A DNA stretch of 19,205 bases from Pseudomonadota bacterium (GCA_023392205.1 JAEVZN010000244.1:1-19205), one strand, 5' to 3'. Shown: positions 6,770 through 15,194, counted from the first letter of the stretch. Numbers and translations: made by a program. Notes: a model not told the origin generated them from the letters alone.

Positions 6770-8188
6770 ATGACCATGCAAACCGCCCTGTCCCCCGGCC
6801 TCGAGGCCCCGACTGCCGAGCCGCGCTGGCGCGTCGAGTTCATGGAAACGCTTCGCCTGGCGGTGCCGATCGCGTTGACGCAACTCGGTCAGATCGCCAT
6901 GATGACGACCGATCTGGCTCTGTTGGGGCGGCTCGGCGACCACGTCGTGGCGGCCTCGGCGCTGGCGCATGCGGTGCTTTTCGCGGCATTCGTGATGGGC
7001 ATGGGCCTAGTCTCGGCGGTCGCGCCATTGGCGGCGCAGGCTTTCGGCGCGCGCGACCCGCGCATGGTGCGCCGCGCCTTGCGGGTCGGGTTGTGGGCGG
7101 CGACGCTTCTTGGCGTACCGCTCAGCGGGCTTCTGTTCATCGGCGAGGACATATTGCTGGCGCTGGGGCAGGCGCCGGAATCGGCGGCGCTCGCGTCGCG
7201 TTACCTCTATGGCCTTGTCTGGAGCATGCTGCCGGCCTGGTGGTTCATTTGCCTGCGCGGCTTCATGGGCGCTGTGAACCGGCCGGAGCCCGGTCTGTGG
7301 ATCACACTCGCTGCCATCCCGGCCAATGCCTTGCTCGCCTATGGGTTGATCTATGGCGCATTCGGCTTGCCCGAACTCGATCTGCTGGGCGCGGGCCTGG
7401 CGACCACCATCGTCAATCTCGGCATGTGCGCGGCCGGCATCTGGGTCTGCTATGCGATGCGCCCGTTCAAAAAGTATCAGGTGCTGGGCCGCGTCTGGCG
7501 TCCGGACTGGCCGCTGTTCCGGCGGCTGCTGGTGATCGGCACCCCGATCTCGGCGACGTATTCGCTTGAATATGGTGTGTTCGCTGCCGCCGGCATCCTG
7601 ATGGGATGGATCGGCACCAGCGCCCTTGCGGCGCACCAGATTGCGCTGACCATCGCCTCGGTGCTGTTCATGGTGCCGTTCGGCATTTCGATGGCGGCCA
7701 CGGTGCGTGTCGGACATGCGGTCGGCCGCAGGGATTCTTATGGAACGCGGCTTGCGGGCTTCACCGCCATTGCGCTTGGCATCGGTTTCATGACCGTGAT
7801 GACGTTGATCGTTGTCGCGACCCGCGATCTTTTGCCCGGCATTTTCCTTGGCAGCGCCAAGAACGATGCCGCGGCAACGGCTGCACTGGCATCGACCCTG
7901 CTTGTGGTCTGCTCGACCTTCTTCATTGCCGACGGCGTGCAGACGATTGCAGCGGGTGCCCTGCGCGGCCTGAACGATACACGCATCCCGCTTCTGTTTG
8001 CGGCGCTGTGCTTCTGGATGATCGGCTTTCCGGCCTCCTACGGATTCGGTTTCACGCTGGGCCTGGGCGCCATCGGCGTATGGGTCGGACTGTCGGTCGG
8101 ACTGATCCTCTATGCCCTGATGCTGATCCTGCGGTTTCATCGCCTGACGATGCGCGGGTATATGCCGGACACGCCCTCGCCATTGTAA
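6770..8188 (+). CDS. MATE family multidrug efflux transporter (NorM-like)
   Basis: The 472-residue, very hydrophobic protein is of MATE length with about twelve transmembrane helices. The N-terminal helix region LRLAVPIALTQLGQIAMMTTDLALLGRLGD at about 28-57 is the typical first MatE segment. The second half repeats the fold, starting at LFRRLLVIGTPISATYSLEYG and running through ALAAHQIALTIASVLFMVPFGISMAATVRVGHAVG. MATE proteins export cationic drugs and dyes in exchange for Na+ or H+ across the inner membrane. The ATG at 6770 is followed by another at 6776, and ribosome binding signals are weak for both. The gene is divergent from the ABC transporter, with a 234-bp gap. No regulator gene adjoins it. 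Confidence 0.93.
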   Translation: MTMQTALSPGLEAPTAEPRWRVEFMETLRLAVPIALTQLGQIAMMTTDLALLGRLGDHVVAASALAHAVLFAAFVMGMGLVSAVAPLAAQAFGARDPRMVRRALRVGLWAATLLGVPLSGLLFIGEDILLALGQAPESAALASRYLYGLVWSMLPAWWFICLRGFMGAVNRPEPGLWITLAAIPANALLAYGLIYGAFGLPELDLLGAGLATTIVNLGMCAAGIWVCYAMRPFKKYQVLGRVWRPDWPLFRRLLVIGTPISATYSLEYGVFAAAGILMGWIGTSALAAHQIALTIASVLFMVPFGISMAATVRVGHAVGRRDSYGTRLAGFTAIALGIGFMTVMTLIVVATRDLLPGIFLGSAKNDAAATAALASTLLVVCSTFFIADGVQTIAAGALRGLNDTRIPLLFAALCFWMIGFPASYGFGFTLGLGAIGVWVGLSVGLILYALMLILRFHRLTMRGYMPDTPSPL

Positions 8189-8243
8189 GACTGTCCCGCC
8201 CTAAGCCTTGCGGTCCGGCACCAAAGCCGGGCAAGAGAGCCGC

Positions 8244-9482
8244 ATGGTCGAACGGCTGAAAATCGACGCGATCGGACATCGCGGGGACGGGATCGCGCAT
8301 CCGGCGGAGGCACCGGTTTTTGTGCCCTATGCGCTGCCCGGCGAAGAGGTGGATGCGGATGCCGTGCAGGGCCATCCCGATCGCCGCCATCTGATCCGCG
8401 TCGTCACGCCGTCGCCGGACCGCATCGCGCCATTCTGTCCGCATTTCGGATTGTGCGGCGGATGCGCCATCCAGCACTGGGCGGCGGAGCCTTACGCGCA
8501 ATGGAAGCGTGACCTCGTGGTGACCGCGCTGACACAGGCCGGACTGGATGTGCCGGTGGCTGAGCTGATCGACGCACACGGGCAGGGCCGCCGCCGCATC
8601 GTCCTGCATGCGCGCCGCGGCACCAGGGAGATCGTCGAAGTCGGCTTTTCGGCTTTGCGCGCGCATGTGATCGTGCCCATCGATCGCTGCCCGGTGCTGG
8701 CGCCTTCGCTCGACCATGCGATCGAGGCGGGATGGTCGGTTGCCGAGGCCCTTGCGCCCTGGGACAAGCCACTCGACATCCACGCCACCGGGACGCCAAA
8801 CGGGCTCGATATCGATGTGCGCGGCTCCGGTCCGCTGAAAACGAAGCAACTCACGGCCCTTGCCAAAGTGGCCTCGCAATTCCGTATCGCGCGGATCACC
8901 CGGCATGGCGAATTCGTCACACAGGTGGCGCAGCCGTTTGTGAAGATGGGCAAGGCGCAGGTGACCCTGCCGCCAGGACCTTTTCTGCAAGCCACCGAGA
9001 AGGGCGAGCAGGTGCTGGCCGAACAGGTGATCGCCCTGGCCGGCAAGGCGAAAGTCATCGCCGATCTGTTTTGCGGCCTTGGGCCATTTGCGCTCCGGCT
9101 TGCGGAGACAGCGCGGGTGTCGGCCTTCGACAGCGCCCAGAAAGCCATCGATGCGCTCGCCGCCGCCGCCAGGGCGACGCCGGGGCTGAAACCGCTTACG
9201 GCTACCCGCCGCGACCTGTTCCGCTATCCGGTCACGTTTCAGGAAATGGCCGCTTTCGATGCACTCGTCTTCGATCCGCCGCGACAGGGCGCCGAAGCAC
9301 AGGCGCGCGAGATCGCGCGCTCGTCCTGCCGCAATGTGATTGCCGTGTCCTGCAATCCAGCGACCTTTGTGCGCGATGCGCGCATCCTCGTGGATGGCGG
9401 ATATTCCTTGCGCGGCGTCACGCCCGTCGACCAGTTCAAGCATACCGCGCATGTGGAGATGGTCGGGCATTTCACGCGCTGA
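8244..9482 (+). CDS. Class I SAM-dependent RNA methyltransferase (RlmD/RumA-like, Fe-S)
   Basis: The protein should methylate C5 of a uridine in rRNA or tRNA. The 412 residues include the iron-sulfur cysteines [10 protein letters not shown] (C65, C71, C74; C-x5-C-x2-C) and a fourth at DRCPVL (C149), as in RumA/RlmD. The SAM loop is [14 protein letters not shown] at about 274-287, FDPPRQGA lies at 343-350, the catalytic cysteine is in AVSCNPATF (C370) and the general-base motif is HTAHVE (E405). The N-terminal TRAM-like segment is short (about 1-50). The ATG at 8244 follows a GAGAG site and matches family starts; the longer frame from a TTG at 8208 lacks support. The target base cannot be decided from sequence: RlmD, RlmC and TrmA relatives look alike. 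It converges on the Crp/Fnr gene with a 28-nt gap. Confidence 0.92.
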   Translation: MVERLKIDAIGHRGDGIAHPAEAPVFVPYALPGEEVDADAVQGHPDRRHLIRVVTPSPDRIAPFCPHFGLCGGCAIQHWAAEPYAQWKRDLVVTALTQAGLDVPVAELIDAHGQGRRRIVLHARRGTREIVEVGFSALRAHVIVPIDRCPVLAPSLDHAIEAGWSVAEALAPWDKPLDIHATGTPNGLDIDVRGSGPLKTKQLTALAKVASQFRIARITRHGEFVTQVAQPFVKMGKAQVTLPPGPFLQATEKGEQVLAEQVIALAGKAKVIADLFCGLGPFALRLAETARVSAFDSAQKAIDALAAAARATPGLKPLTATRRDLFRYPVTFQEMAAFDALVFDPPRQGAEAQAREIARSSCRNVIAVSCNPATFVRDARILVDGGYSLRGVTPVDQFKHTAHVEMVGHFTR

Positions 9483-9510
9483 TGTGTCCGCGCTGATATC
9501 GCACGCGAAA

Positions 9511-10137
9511 TCAACGCCGCGCCGCAGGACCAAGCGCAATCCTCTCCCCGTCGATTGAGATCACCCGCGCCTCTTTCAATGCCGACAACGCGCGATAGAG
9601 CGCTTCATGCGTCAGCCCGAGTTCCTCCGCCCAGGCCTTGCGCGTCTGTTGCAATTCAAGACGCCCATCGCGGCCTTCGGTCTCCAGATAATGGAGAATG
9701 CGTTCGCGCGCGGTCTTCAGGCCGAGTCGTTCGTTGAGCGTGCGCAGGCGGCGCAATTCGTCGGCCATCTGCGCAAACAGCGCGTTACGAAAGGCAGGCG
9801 TCGTCAGGGCCTGAATCACACTCTTTCGGGGCAGGGCGAGGAGTTCGGAATGTCGCGCGGCGATGGCATCGCAATGATAGGCCGGTTGATACAGGCTCGC
9901 CTCGGCGATAAAGCCGCTGCGCGCGCGTTGCAGTACGATCTGTTGCCCGGCGGGTGAGACCCGCACCAGCCGCAGCTCGCCGCCGATCACCACAAACATT
10001 TTCGCCGGCGGTTCGCCGCTGCGGAACAGGGTCTGGCCGGCGGCAAGCCGCAACATGCGGGCAGCCGCACGCGCTTCACGCGGAAGCGCGGCGATGACAG
10101 GAGCGCAGGCGGAAATCGTGGGCCAATCCGGGACCAT
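9511..10137 (-). CDS. Crp/Fnr family transcriptional regulator
   Basis: The 208-residue protein has an N-terminal cyclic-nucleotide-binding-like beta-roll (about 25-110, including AGQTLFRSGEPPAKMFVVIGGELRLV), a dimerisation helix (about 118-138) and a C-terminal winged helix. The helix-turn-helix is RKAWAEELGLTHEALYRALSAL, about 166-187; its recognition helix has EALYR, the E-x-x-x-R spacing by which Crp (E181/R185) and Fnr (E209/R213) contact TGA half-sites. Only two cysteines are present (C11, C89), so an Fnr-type 4Fe-4S cluster is not expected. The PxGE-type cAMP pocket is not clearly conserved either, so the signal is unknown. The ATG at 10137 lacks a Shine-Dalgarno sequence and directly abuts the palindrome at 10137-10152, which suggests autoregulation. 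The gene is divergent from the acetolactate decarboxylase. Confidence 0.9.
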   Translation of the reverse strand: MVPDWPTISACAPVIAALPREARAAARMLRLAAGQTLFRSGEPPAKMFVVIGGELRLVRVSPAGQQIVLQRARSGFIAEASLYQPAYHCDAIAARHSELLALPRKSVIQALTTPAFRNALFAQMADELRRLRTLNERLGLKTARERILHYLETEGRDGRLELQQTRKAWAEELGLTHEALYRALSALKEARVISIDGERIALGPAARR

Positions 10138-10152
10138 ATGATCGCGATCATA
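10137..10152. promoter_or_regulatory. 16-bp perfect palindrome with Fnr-like core, candidate Crp/Fnr operator
   Basis: TATGATCGCGATCATA is perfectly self-complementary. Its core TGAT-CGCG-ATCA matches the Fnr/FixK/Dnr consensus TTGAT-N4-ATCAA at 8 of 10 defined positions. It lies in the 69-bp gap between the divergent Crp/Fnr regulator and the acetolactate decarboxylase and overlaps the first base of the regulator's start codon. Its centre (10144.5) would be near -41.5 if the decarboxylase transcript began around 10186, where a weak TCTAGG at 10172-10177 could serve as the -10. Binding could then activate the decarboxylase gene and repress the regulator gene. That regulatory direction is inference. 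Confidence 0.6.
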
Positions 10153-10206
10153 GGGGTGGCGGGCAGTCCGGTCTAGGCAGGGCCAACAAAACCGACGAGG
10201 TGCGCG

Positions 10207-10977
10207 ATGAACAAAGTCATTCCGATTCTTGCAGCCTGTGCGGGAGCCATTCTGCTGACCCAGGCCGCGCATGCGCAGCATCACGGGCATCATCCGCAGG
10301 GCGCGCAGCACCAGAAGCCGCACGCTTCGGGCGAGGTCCGCATGGATGGCGCGTTCCGGGCGATGGTCCACAAGCAGGATTACGGCCCCAAGGTCTCGCT
10401 CGGCGCCCTGATCAAAGGGGGTGCGACGGAGGCTGTCGGTGCTGTCGAAGGATTGCGCGGGGAAATCACCGCGATCGACGGGACGTTCATCGTCTCCTAT
10501 GGCAAGCCCTGCACGACCTGTCCGGAGGTGGCGCAGGAGGATGCGACGCTCCTTGCATCGGCCAGGGTCGAACAATGGCTGCCGCCTTTGGCCTTGCCGT
10601 CCGATCTCGCCGGTGCAGCGCTGGATGAATACATCGTGGCGCAGGCGCGTACGGCCGGTCTGAATGTGGAGCGGGCGTTTCCGGTGCGCATGCGGGGCGA
10701 TCTGACCGATGTGAAGATGCACATCATCGCCGCGCCCAATCCGGAATTCGCTGGCCACGGCTCCGACCACGGCATGGCCGACCAGCAGGAGATCGCGGCC
10801 GAGCGGATTGCCGGCGAGGTTGTCGGCTTCTACGCCCCGCCGGCCGCGCAGGGCGTGATCACCCATCCCGGCGAGCCGTTCCATTTCCACTGGGTCGACA
10901 TGGCCCGTACCCGCACCGCGCATCTGGATGCCTTCGGCATGGCCAAGGGTGCACAGTTATATCTCCCGCGCCCCTGA
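10207..10977 (+). CDS. budA: Acetolactate decarboxylase with signal peptide (periplasmic)
   Basis: Acetolactate decarboxylase (AlsD/BudA, PF03306) turns 2-acetolactate into acetoin. The 256-residue protein carries the zinc site HFH plus a later histidine (H226, H228, H239: H-x-H-x10-H, the family spacing). It also has the conserved GEITAIDG with E86, FPVRMRG with R161/R163 and VGFYAPPAAQGVITHPG near 206-222. Unusually, it starts with a clear signal peptide (MNKVIPILAACAGAILLTQAAHA, likely cut near residue 23) followed by a His-rich stretch (QHHGHHPQGAQHQKPH). A CTTC pair lies at 102-105. The C-terminus ends LYLPRP; I see no counterpart there of the C-terminal glutamate reported for Bacillus enzymes. 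GAGG lies 6 nt before the ATG. The gene is divergent from the Crp/Fnr regulator and converges on the HDAC-like gene with a 10-nt gap. Confidence 0.87.
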   Translation: MNKVIPILAACAGAILLTQAAHAQHHGHHPQGAQHQKPHASGEVRMDGAFRAMVHKQDYGPKVSLGALIKGGATEAVGAVEGLRGEITAIDGTFIVSYGKPCTTCPEVAQEDATLLASARVEQWLPPLALPSDLAGAALDEYIVAQARTAGLNVERAFPVRMRGDLTDVKMHIIAAPNPEFAGHGSDHGMADQQEIAAERIAGEVVGFYAPPAAQGVITHPGEPFHFHWVDMARTRTAHLDAFGMAKGAQLYLPRP

Positions 10978-10987
10978 TATTCTGCCG

Positions 10988-11917
10988 TCACCCCCGCATC
11001 AGCGCAGTGACATGCGCGGCGACCGAATTGCCGAGGCCCTGCAGATCGTAACCGCCTTCGAGGCATGAGACCACGCGGCCGCCGGCGCGGCGGTCGGCGA
11101 GATCCATCAGCTTCCGCGTCGCCCAGGCGAAATCGTCCTCGGTGAAATTCAGGCTCGCCAGCGGATCGCGGATATGCGCGTCGAAGCCCGACGAGATGAT
11201 GACCAGATCCGGCCCGAAGGCATCGAGCCGCGGCAGGATCGTGCTGTCCATCGCCGCACGGAAGGCTTCGCCGCCATCGCCCGCGCGCAGCGGCGCATTG
11301 ACGATATTGTCGTGTTCGCCGCGTTCCGATTTTGCGCCGGTGCCCGGATAGAGCGGCATCTGGTGCGTCGAGCAATACATCACTGTCGGATCGTTCCAGA
11401 AAATCTCCTGCGTGCCGTTGCCGTGATGCACGTCGAAATCGATGATGGCGACACGGTTCAGCCCGTGCCTCTTCTGCGCATGCCGTGCGGCAACGGCGAC
11501 ATTGTTGAACAGGCAGAAGCCCATCGGCTTCACCGTCTCGGCATGATGGCCGGGCGGACGTGTGGCGACGAAGGCATTGTCGGTGCGCTTTTCCACCACT
11601 TCATCCACCGCCAGCACCGCGCCGCCGACCGCGCGCAAAGCCGCTTCCAGCGAGCCGGGCGACATCGATGTGTCGCCGTCGAGCGAGATCATGCCTTCGC
11701 GCGGCGCGGCCTCGCGGATCGCGCGCGCATATGCGATCGGATGGGCGAGCGCGACCGTCTCCAGTTCCGCCATCGGCGCCTGCTCGCGGGCGAGGCTTGC
11801 GAATTTCTCGTCCTCCAGCGCACTCTCGATGGCGCGCAGCCGGTCAGGACGCTCCGGATGGCCGGGCGGTGTCACATGGTTGAGGCAGGCCGGGTGGCCG
11901 ATCAGAAGCGTGCGCAT
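10988..11917 (-). CDS. Histone deacetylase family protein (acetylpolyamine/acetoin-type amidohydrolase)
   Basis: The 309-residue protein has all the zinc-hydrolase hallmarks of the class II HDAC-like family. These are RPPGHHAE with H124/H125, [12 protein letters not shown] with D162 and H164, SSGFDAH with D246, and LEGGYD with Tyr290. Bacterial members remove acetyl groups from small amines or from lysines; the true substrate cannot be read from sequence. Such proteins have historically been called AcuC or acetoin-utilisation proteins, which is curious beside an acetolactate decarboxylase, but the two genes are convergent and not an operon. The start at 11917 has a GGA-type site and gives the usual [13 protein letters not shown]-terminus; the longer open frame upstream overlaps the SDR gene. 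It lies 13 nt downstream of the SDR stop, so the two are likely co-transcribed. Confidence 0.93.
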   Translation of the reverse strand: MRTLLIGHPACLNHVTPPGHPERPDRLRAIESALEDEKFASLAREQAPMAELETVALAHPIAYARAIREAAPREGMISLDGDTSMSPGSLEAALRAVGGAVLAVDEVVEKRTDNAFVATRPPGHHAETVKPMGFCLFNNVAVAARHAQKRHGLNRVAIIDFDVHHGNGTQEIFWNDPTVMYCSTHQMPLYPGTGAKSERGEHDNIVNAPLRAGDGGEAFRAAMDSTILPRLDAFGPDLVIISSGFDAHIRDPLASLNFTEDDFAWATRKLMDLADRRAGGRVVSCLEGGYDLQGLGNSVAAHVTALMRG

Positions 11918-11930
11918 GACAATTCCGGAG

Positions 11931-12863
11931 TCAGGGTTTGGCCTGCGCCGCAGGAAGCTCGCGGATATCGCGGCGCGCATCGATGGAAACGCCCGGCGGC
12001 GGCGGAGGTTCGGCAGGCGTGAAGAACACTTGCGCCAGCGGGGCCGTCGGGTCAACGCGATAGTGATCGAAATCGCGCATGCCCTCATCATACAGCACAT
12101 TGTCGTCGATCAGGAACCGGCCGGTAAAATTCCGGGCATCCTTCATGAAGATCGCGTGCGCGGCGTCCGCCATGATGTCCGGCTTGCGGGACATGCGCAT
12201 GACCGTGTCGCCGCCGAGCAGGTTCTGGATCGCGCTGGTCGCGATGGTGGCGCGCGGCCACAGCGCGTTCACGGCAATGCCTTTCGGACGCAATTCTCCG
12301 GCGAGACCCAGCACCACCATGCTCATGCCGAATTTCGCCATCGTATAGGCGGTATGCGGCGCGAACCAGTGTTCCTGCATGTCGAGCGGCGGCGAGTTCA
12401 TCAGGATATGCGGGTTGCCGGCCTTCTCCAGATAGGGGATGGCGAATTTGGATACCATGAAGGTGCCGCGCGCATTGACCCCGTTCATCAGATCGTAGCG
12501 CTTCATGTCGGTCTTTTCGACCGGCGTAACCTGCACCGCACTGGCATTGTTCACCACGATATCGATGCCGCCAAAGGTATCGGCGGTGCGGGCGAGCCCG
12601 TCACGGACCTGATCCTCGTCGCGCACATCGACGACGAGGGGAAGCGCGCGTCCGCCGGCGGCTTCGACCTCGGCCGCCGCAGTGTGAATGGTGCCCGGCA
12701 GTTTCGGATGCGGCGCGTCGGTCTTGGCGGCGATGGCGATATTGGCGCCGTCGCGCGCGGCACGCAGCGCGATCGCAAGCCCGATGCCGCGCGACGCCCC
12801 GGTGATGAACAGCGTCTTGTCTTTCAGCGTCTTGCCCTGAAGCGACATGGTTTCGAGCGACAT
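11931..12863 (-). CDS. SDR family oxidoreductase, HSDL2-like
   Basis: The 310-residue Rossmann-fold dehydrogenase has the cofactor motif TGASRGIG at 21-28, NNAS at 105-108, the catalytic Ser in MNSPPL (S157) and YTMAK (Y173, K177). The segment [27 protein letters not shown] at about 45-71 and the [17 protein letters not shown] region are typical of the HSDL2 class of SDRs. The extra SCP2 lipid-binding domain of animal HSDL2 is absent. A proline-rich PPPPP lies near 286-290. The likely role is oxidoreduction of a lipid or alcohol-derived carbonyl, with unknown substrate. The ATG at 12863 has a strong AAGGAG 7 nt upstream, better than the internal ATG at 12848. It is the first gene of a two-gene operon with the HDAC-like protein. 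Confidence 0.92.
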   Translation of the reverse strand: MSLETMSLQGKTLKDKTLFITGASRGIGLAIALRAARDGANIAIAAKTDAPHPKLPGTIHTAAAEVEAAGGRALPLVVDVRDEDQVRDGLARTADTFGGIDIVVNNASAVQVTPVEKTDMKRYDLMNGVNARGTFMVSKFAIPYLEKAGNPHILMNSPPLDMQEHWFAPHTAYTMAKFGMSMVVLGLAGELRPKGIAVNALWPRATIATSAIQNLLGGDTVMRMSRKPDIMADAAHAIFMKDARNFTGRFLIDDNVLYDEGMRDFDHYRVDPTAPLAQVFFTPAEPPPPPGVSIDARRDIRELPAAQAKP

Positions 12864-12870
12864 TGCGCAA

Positions 12871-12876
12871 CTCCTT
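12871..12876 (-). promoter_or_regulatory. Strong ribosome binding site of the SDR gene
   Basis: AAGGAG on the minus strand is 7 nt upstream of the ATG at 12863. It decides between that start and the second in-frame ATG five codons later. Confidence 0.65.
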
Positions 12877-13009
12877 GTATTGGCGGGATCGGACATGCCG
12901 GGAGCGGGGGTGTCAATGCTGGGGGAGCGATCGAAAAGGCCAAGCTCCGCCGGCCCTGTTCTTGTGACGGCGCGGGCGCGCCCAAAGGGAAGCGAAAAGG
13001 TGAGGGGAA

Positions 13010-13082
13010 TGATGCGCCGTGAAGCGCAGGGCATTCCTGATGCGCCGGATTCTTGCGAACCCGGCCGCCTCACGGCGCATCA
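13010..13082. repeat. 13-bp inverted repeat enclosing a nested hairpin
   Basis: TGATGCGCCGTGA at 13010-13022 is perfectly complementary to TCACGGCGCATCA at 13070-13082. Inside, GCCGGATTC at 13044-13052 pairs with GAACCCGGC at 13057-13065, with one mismatch and a TTGC loop. A second copy of TGATGCGCCG at 13038-13047 could compete with the outer 5' arm for the same 3' arm, so two alternative folds are possible. Confidence 0.6.
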
Positions 13083-13170
13083 CCGGGCGGGATTGCTCCC
13101 GCCGGGGTTCTTTGGCGGCGTTCTGGTGCGACACCGAAGTATCGCACTGAAACCGGGGCCGCGTTTGCGT

Positions 13171-13194
13171 GCCCGGATCATTGGCGATCCGGGC
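13171..13194. repeat. 9-bp perfect stem-loop
   Basis: GCCCGGATC at 13171-13179 pairs perfectly with GATCCGGGC at 13186-13194 around a six-base loop (ATTGGC). There is no trailing U-run, so it is not a standard terminator. Confidence 0.55.
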
Positions 13195-13306
13195 CGTACA
13201 GCGAGCTCCTCGCGCACGGGTCGTAATGCCCGTAGAGCGGGGTCCCGGAGCCACCCGGGAGTGCGGCTGACGAAGCCACACCCGCAGGCGCCGCACCTTG
13301 CTCCAT

Positions 13307-13330
13307 CAACCGGCGTCACCGGTTGACGCC
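13307..13330. repeat. Two overlapping, mutually exclusive stem-loops
   Basis: CAACCGG at 13307-13313 pairs with CCGGTTG at 13319-13325. The overlapping GGCGTCA at 13312-13318 pairs with TGACGCC at 13324-13330. Both are perfect 7-bp stems with five-base loops and cannot form together. Confidence 0.5.
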
Positions 13331-13459
13331 CCTCGTTGAGCAGGGTGGAGGCGGTATAAGCTTTTATTCCTAAAATGTCAAGGGCCCGGTGGCTGCTTGG
13401 TGCTGGCATCTGCAGCCGTCAGCCCCTACATCCGTTCAATCGTCCATGCGAGGCCCGTC

Positions 13460-14407
13460 ATGCAGCTTACCGGTATCCATCATCTCACCGCCGTGTCCGC
13501 CGATGCGCCGGGCAATCTGCGCTTTTATACGCAGGTGCTGGGCATGCGCCTGATCAAGAAGACGGTGAACCAGGACGATGTGTCGGCCTATCATCTGTTC
13601 TACGGCGACGGCGTTGCCTCGCCCGGCAGCGATCTCACCTTCTTCGATTTCCCGGCGCGGCCGGAGCGGCGCGGCAATCACACGGTGACGCGCACGGCGC
13701 TCCGCGTCGCCGGACATGACACGCTGAAATGGTGGTACCAGCATCTGACCGAGGCGGGCGTCGATGTCGCCGACATTGCCGAGCGCGATGGCCGTTTCAC
13801 GCTCGATTTCGAGGACCCGGAAGGTCAGCGCCTGAGCCTGATCGACGATGGCGGGCAGGGCGCGGCGCATCCGTGGGAAAAGAGCCCGGTGCCCGCGGCG
13901 CATCAGATTCGCGGGCTGGGCCCGATCACCATGTCGGTGCCCGACAAGTCGGCGACCGATATGGTTTTGCGCGAATTGATGGGCATGCGGCATGTGCGCG
14001 ATTACCCGGTGCCGGATTCCGACAGCGACATCGTGCATGTCTATGAGATGGGTGCGGGCGGACCGGCGGCCGAATTGCACCTCGCCGTGCGTCCGGGCCT
14101 GCCTATGGCACAGCCGGGCGCGGGCGGTGTGCATCATGTCGCGTTCCGCACGCCGAACCGTACCGAATATGACGCTTGGGCAGAACGGCTGCGCAAGCTG
14201 CGCGTGCCCAATAGCGGCAAGGTGAACCGCTTTTATTTCGAGTCGCTGTATTTCCGCGAGCCGAACGGCGTGCTGTTCGAGATTGCCACCGACGGTCCGG
14301 GCTTCGATGCCGACGAGCCGATGGCGACGCTCGGCGAGAAGCTGTCGCTGCCGCCGTTTCTGGAGGAGCGCCGGGCGGAGATCGAGGCCGGGCTGAAGCC
14401 GTTATAG
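13460..14407 (+). CDS. Ring-cleaving dioxygenase, VOC superfamily (MhqO/PcpA-like)
   Basis: The 315-residue protein holds two glyoxalase/VOC modules (about 1-130 and 150-280). These match the hydroquinone-type ring-cleaving dioxygenases related to PcpA, LinE and MhqO. The Fe(II) ligands are visible as H8 in GIHHLT, H226 in GVHHVAF and E274 in [20 protein letters not shown] at 32-40 is family-typical. It should open (hydro)quinone-like aromatic rings with O2 in the cytoplasm; the natural substrate is unknown. The ATG at 13460 has GAGG about 8 nt upstream and matches the family N-terminus ([10 protein letters not shown]). A longer frame from 13397 adds 21 unsupported residues. It is a single gene, convergent with the enoyl-CoA hydratase gene (15-nt gap). 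No MarR-type regulator adjoins it. Confidence 0.92.
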   Translation: MQLTGIHHLTAVSADAPGNLRFYTQVLGMRLIKKTVNQDDVSAYHLFYGDGVASPGSDLTFFDFPARPERRGNHTVTRTALRVAGHDTLKWWYQHLTEAGVDVADIAERDGRFTLDFEDPEGQRLSLIDDGGQGAAHPWEKSPVPAAHQIRGLGPITMSVPDKSATDMVLRELMGMRHVRDYPVPDSDSDIVHVYEMGAGGPAAELHLAVRPGLPMAQPGAGGVHHVAFRTPNRTEYDAWAERLRKLRVPNSGKVNRFYFESLYFREPNGVLFEIATDGPGFDADEPMATLGEKLSLPPFLEERRAEIEAGLKPL

Positions 14408-14422
14408 GGAGTTCGGCTGCAG

Positions 14423-15187
14423 CTACGTCTTCCTCGCGAAGAAAGCCTCAAACGCCGCCTGCGCATCGGGCGATTGCAGGCGCTCGCGAAAGAATTCGGC
14501 CTCCGCGTCGATGCGCGCGACGATATCCTCCGGCGATCCGCGCATCAGGCGGCGCGAGGCGAGCACCGCCTCCGGTGGCAGCGCGGCGATCTTCTGTGCC
14601 GCCTGCATGGCCGCATGGTCGGCCTCGCCGTTCTCGACGATGCGATTGATGAGCCCCGCGGACAGCGCGTCATCTGCGTCGAATGGGTCGCCCATCACCA
14701 GCAACGCAAACGCGCGGCGCGGCCCCATCAGCCGTGGCGCCAGCAGGCTCGATGCCGCTTCCGGCACAAGCCCGAGATTGACGAAGGGCGTCGCGAAACG
14801 CGATCCGCGCGCGGCGACCACATAATCGCAATGCAGCAGCATGGTGGTGCCGATGCCGATGGCCACGCCATCGACGGCCGCGACCAGCGGCTTCTCGCAG
14901 CAGGCCAGCGCATGCAGGAAGCGCAAAGCCTGTTCGCCGAGACCTTCGCCGGACACCGCCGCCTGCCGGAAATCGTCGAGATCGTTGCCGGCACAGAACG
15001 CGCCCGGCGCGCCGGCAATCATCACGCAATGTATGCCCGGCTGCAGCTTCACCGCCACGAGGGCAGAGGCGAGGGCGGCATACATGGCATGGGTCAGTGC
15101 ATTCTTCTTGTCCGGTCGCGCCATGCGGATGACGCGCACGGCGCCCTCGTCGGCGACCGTGACATGTTCTGACGTGTGGCCCGGCAT
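14423..15187 (-). CDS. Enoyl-CoA hydratase/isomerase family protein
   Basis: The 254-residue crotonase-fold protein has the oxyanion-hole segments AGAPGAFCAGNDLDDF (about 58-73) and AAVDGVAIGIGTTMLLHCDYVVA (about 103-125). FVNLGLVPEAASSLLAPRLMG (about 135-155) carries one glutamate, E143. A single acid at this position is more usual for enoyl-CoA isomerases and PaaG-like enzymes than for two-glutamate hydratases, so isomerisation of an unsaturated acyl-CoA is as likely as hydration. The ATG at 15187 lies 7 nt after the stop of the acyl-CoA dehydrogenase gene, so the pair is an operon for one stretch of beta-oxidation. The longer upstream frame overlaps the dehydrogenase and is not used. Confidence 0.93.
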   Translation of the reverse strand: MPGHTSEHVTVADEGAVRVIRMARPDKKNALTHAMYAALASALVAVKLQPGIHCVMIAGAPGAFCAGNDLDDFRQAAVSGEGLGEQALRFLHALACCEKPLVAAVDGVAIGIGTTMLLHCDYVVAARGSRFATPFVNLGLVPEAASSLLAPRLMGPRRAFALLVMGDPFDADDALSAGLINRIVENGEADHAAMQAAQKIAALPPEAVLASRRLMRGSPEDIVARIDAEAEFFRERLQSPDAQAAFEAFFARKT

Positions 15188-15194
15188 GTCAGGC

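Larger units (their letters stand above)
12864..13459. other. Hairpin-rich non-coding region between divergent genes
   Basis: This stretch of nearly 600 bp separates the SDR operon (-) from the ring-cleaving dioxygenase (+). Open frames cross it on both strands, but none has a ribosome binding site, a plausible protein composition or a recognisable domain. It is packed with inverted repeats: 13010-13022/13070-13082, 13044-13052/13057-13065, 13086-13092/13097-13103, 13171-13179/13186-13194 and 13307-13313/13319-13325. The last 100 bp (about 13355-13380) becomes AT-richer (TATAAGCTTTTATTCC, TAAAAT) and may hold the promoter of the dioxygenase. From unverified memory, similar GC-rich sequence recurs between genes in Bradyrhizobium-like genomes, so this may be a dispersed repeat or a structured RNA. 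Confidence 0.5.

Noticed and set aside
8052..9539. Minus-strand open frame of 495 codons
   Set aside because: It is antisense to the RNA methyltransferase, whose motifs are unambiguous on the plus strand.
10138..10923. N-terminal extension of the Crp/Fnr frame across the decarboxylase gene
   Set aside because: The frame is open by chance opposite the decarboxylase. The Crp/Fnr domain layout is complete from the ATG at 10137.
12900..13340. Two-piece tmRNA or RNase P RNA in the structured region
   Set aside because: I found no proteolysis-tag coding sequence (AND-type start) and no conserved RNase P core sequences.
12847..13409. Several overlapping open frames in the hairpin-rich region
   Set aside because: They lack ribosome binding sites and domains, have Arg/Pro-rich composition and overlap each other on both strands.
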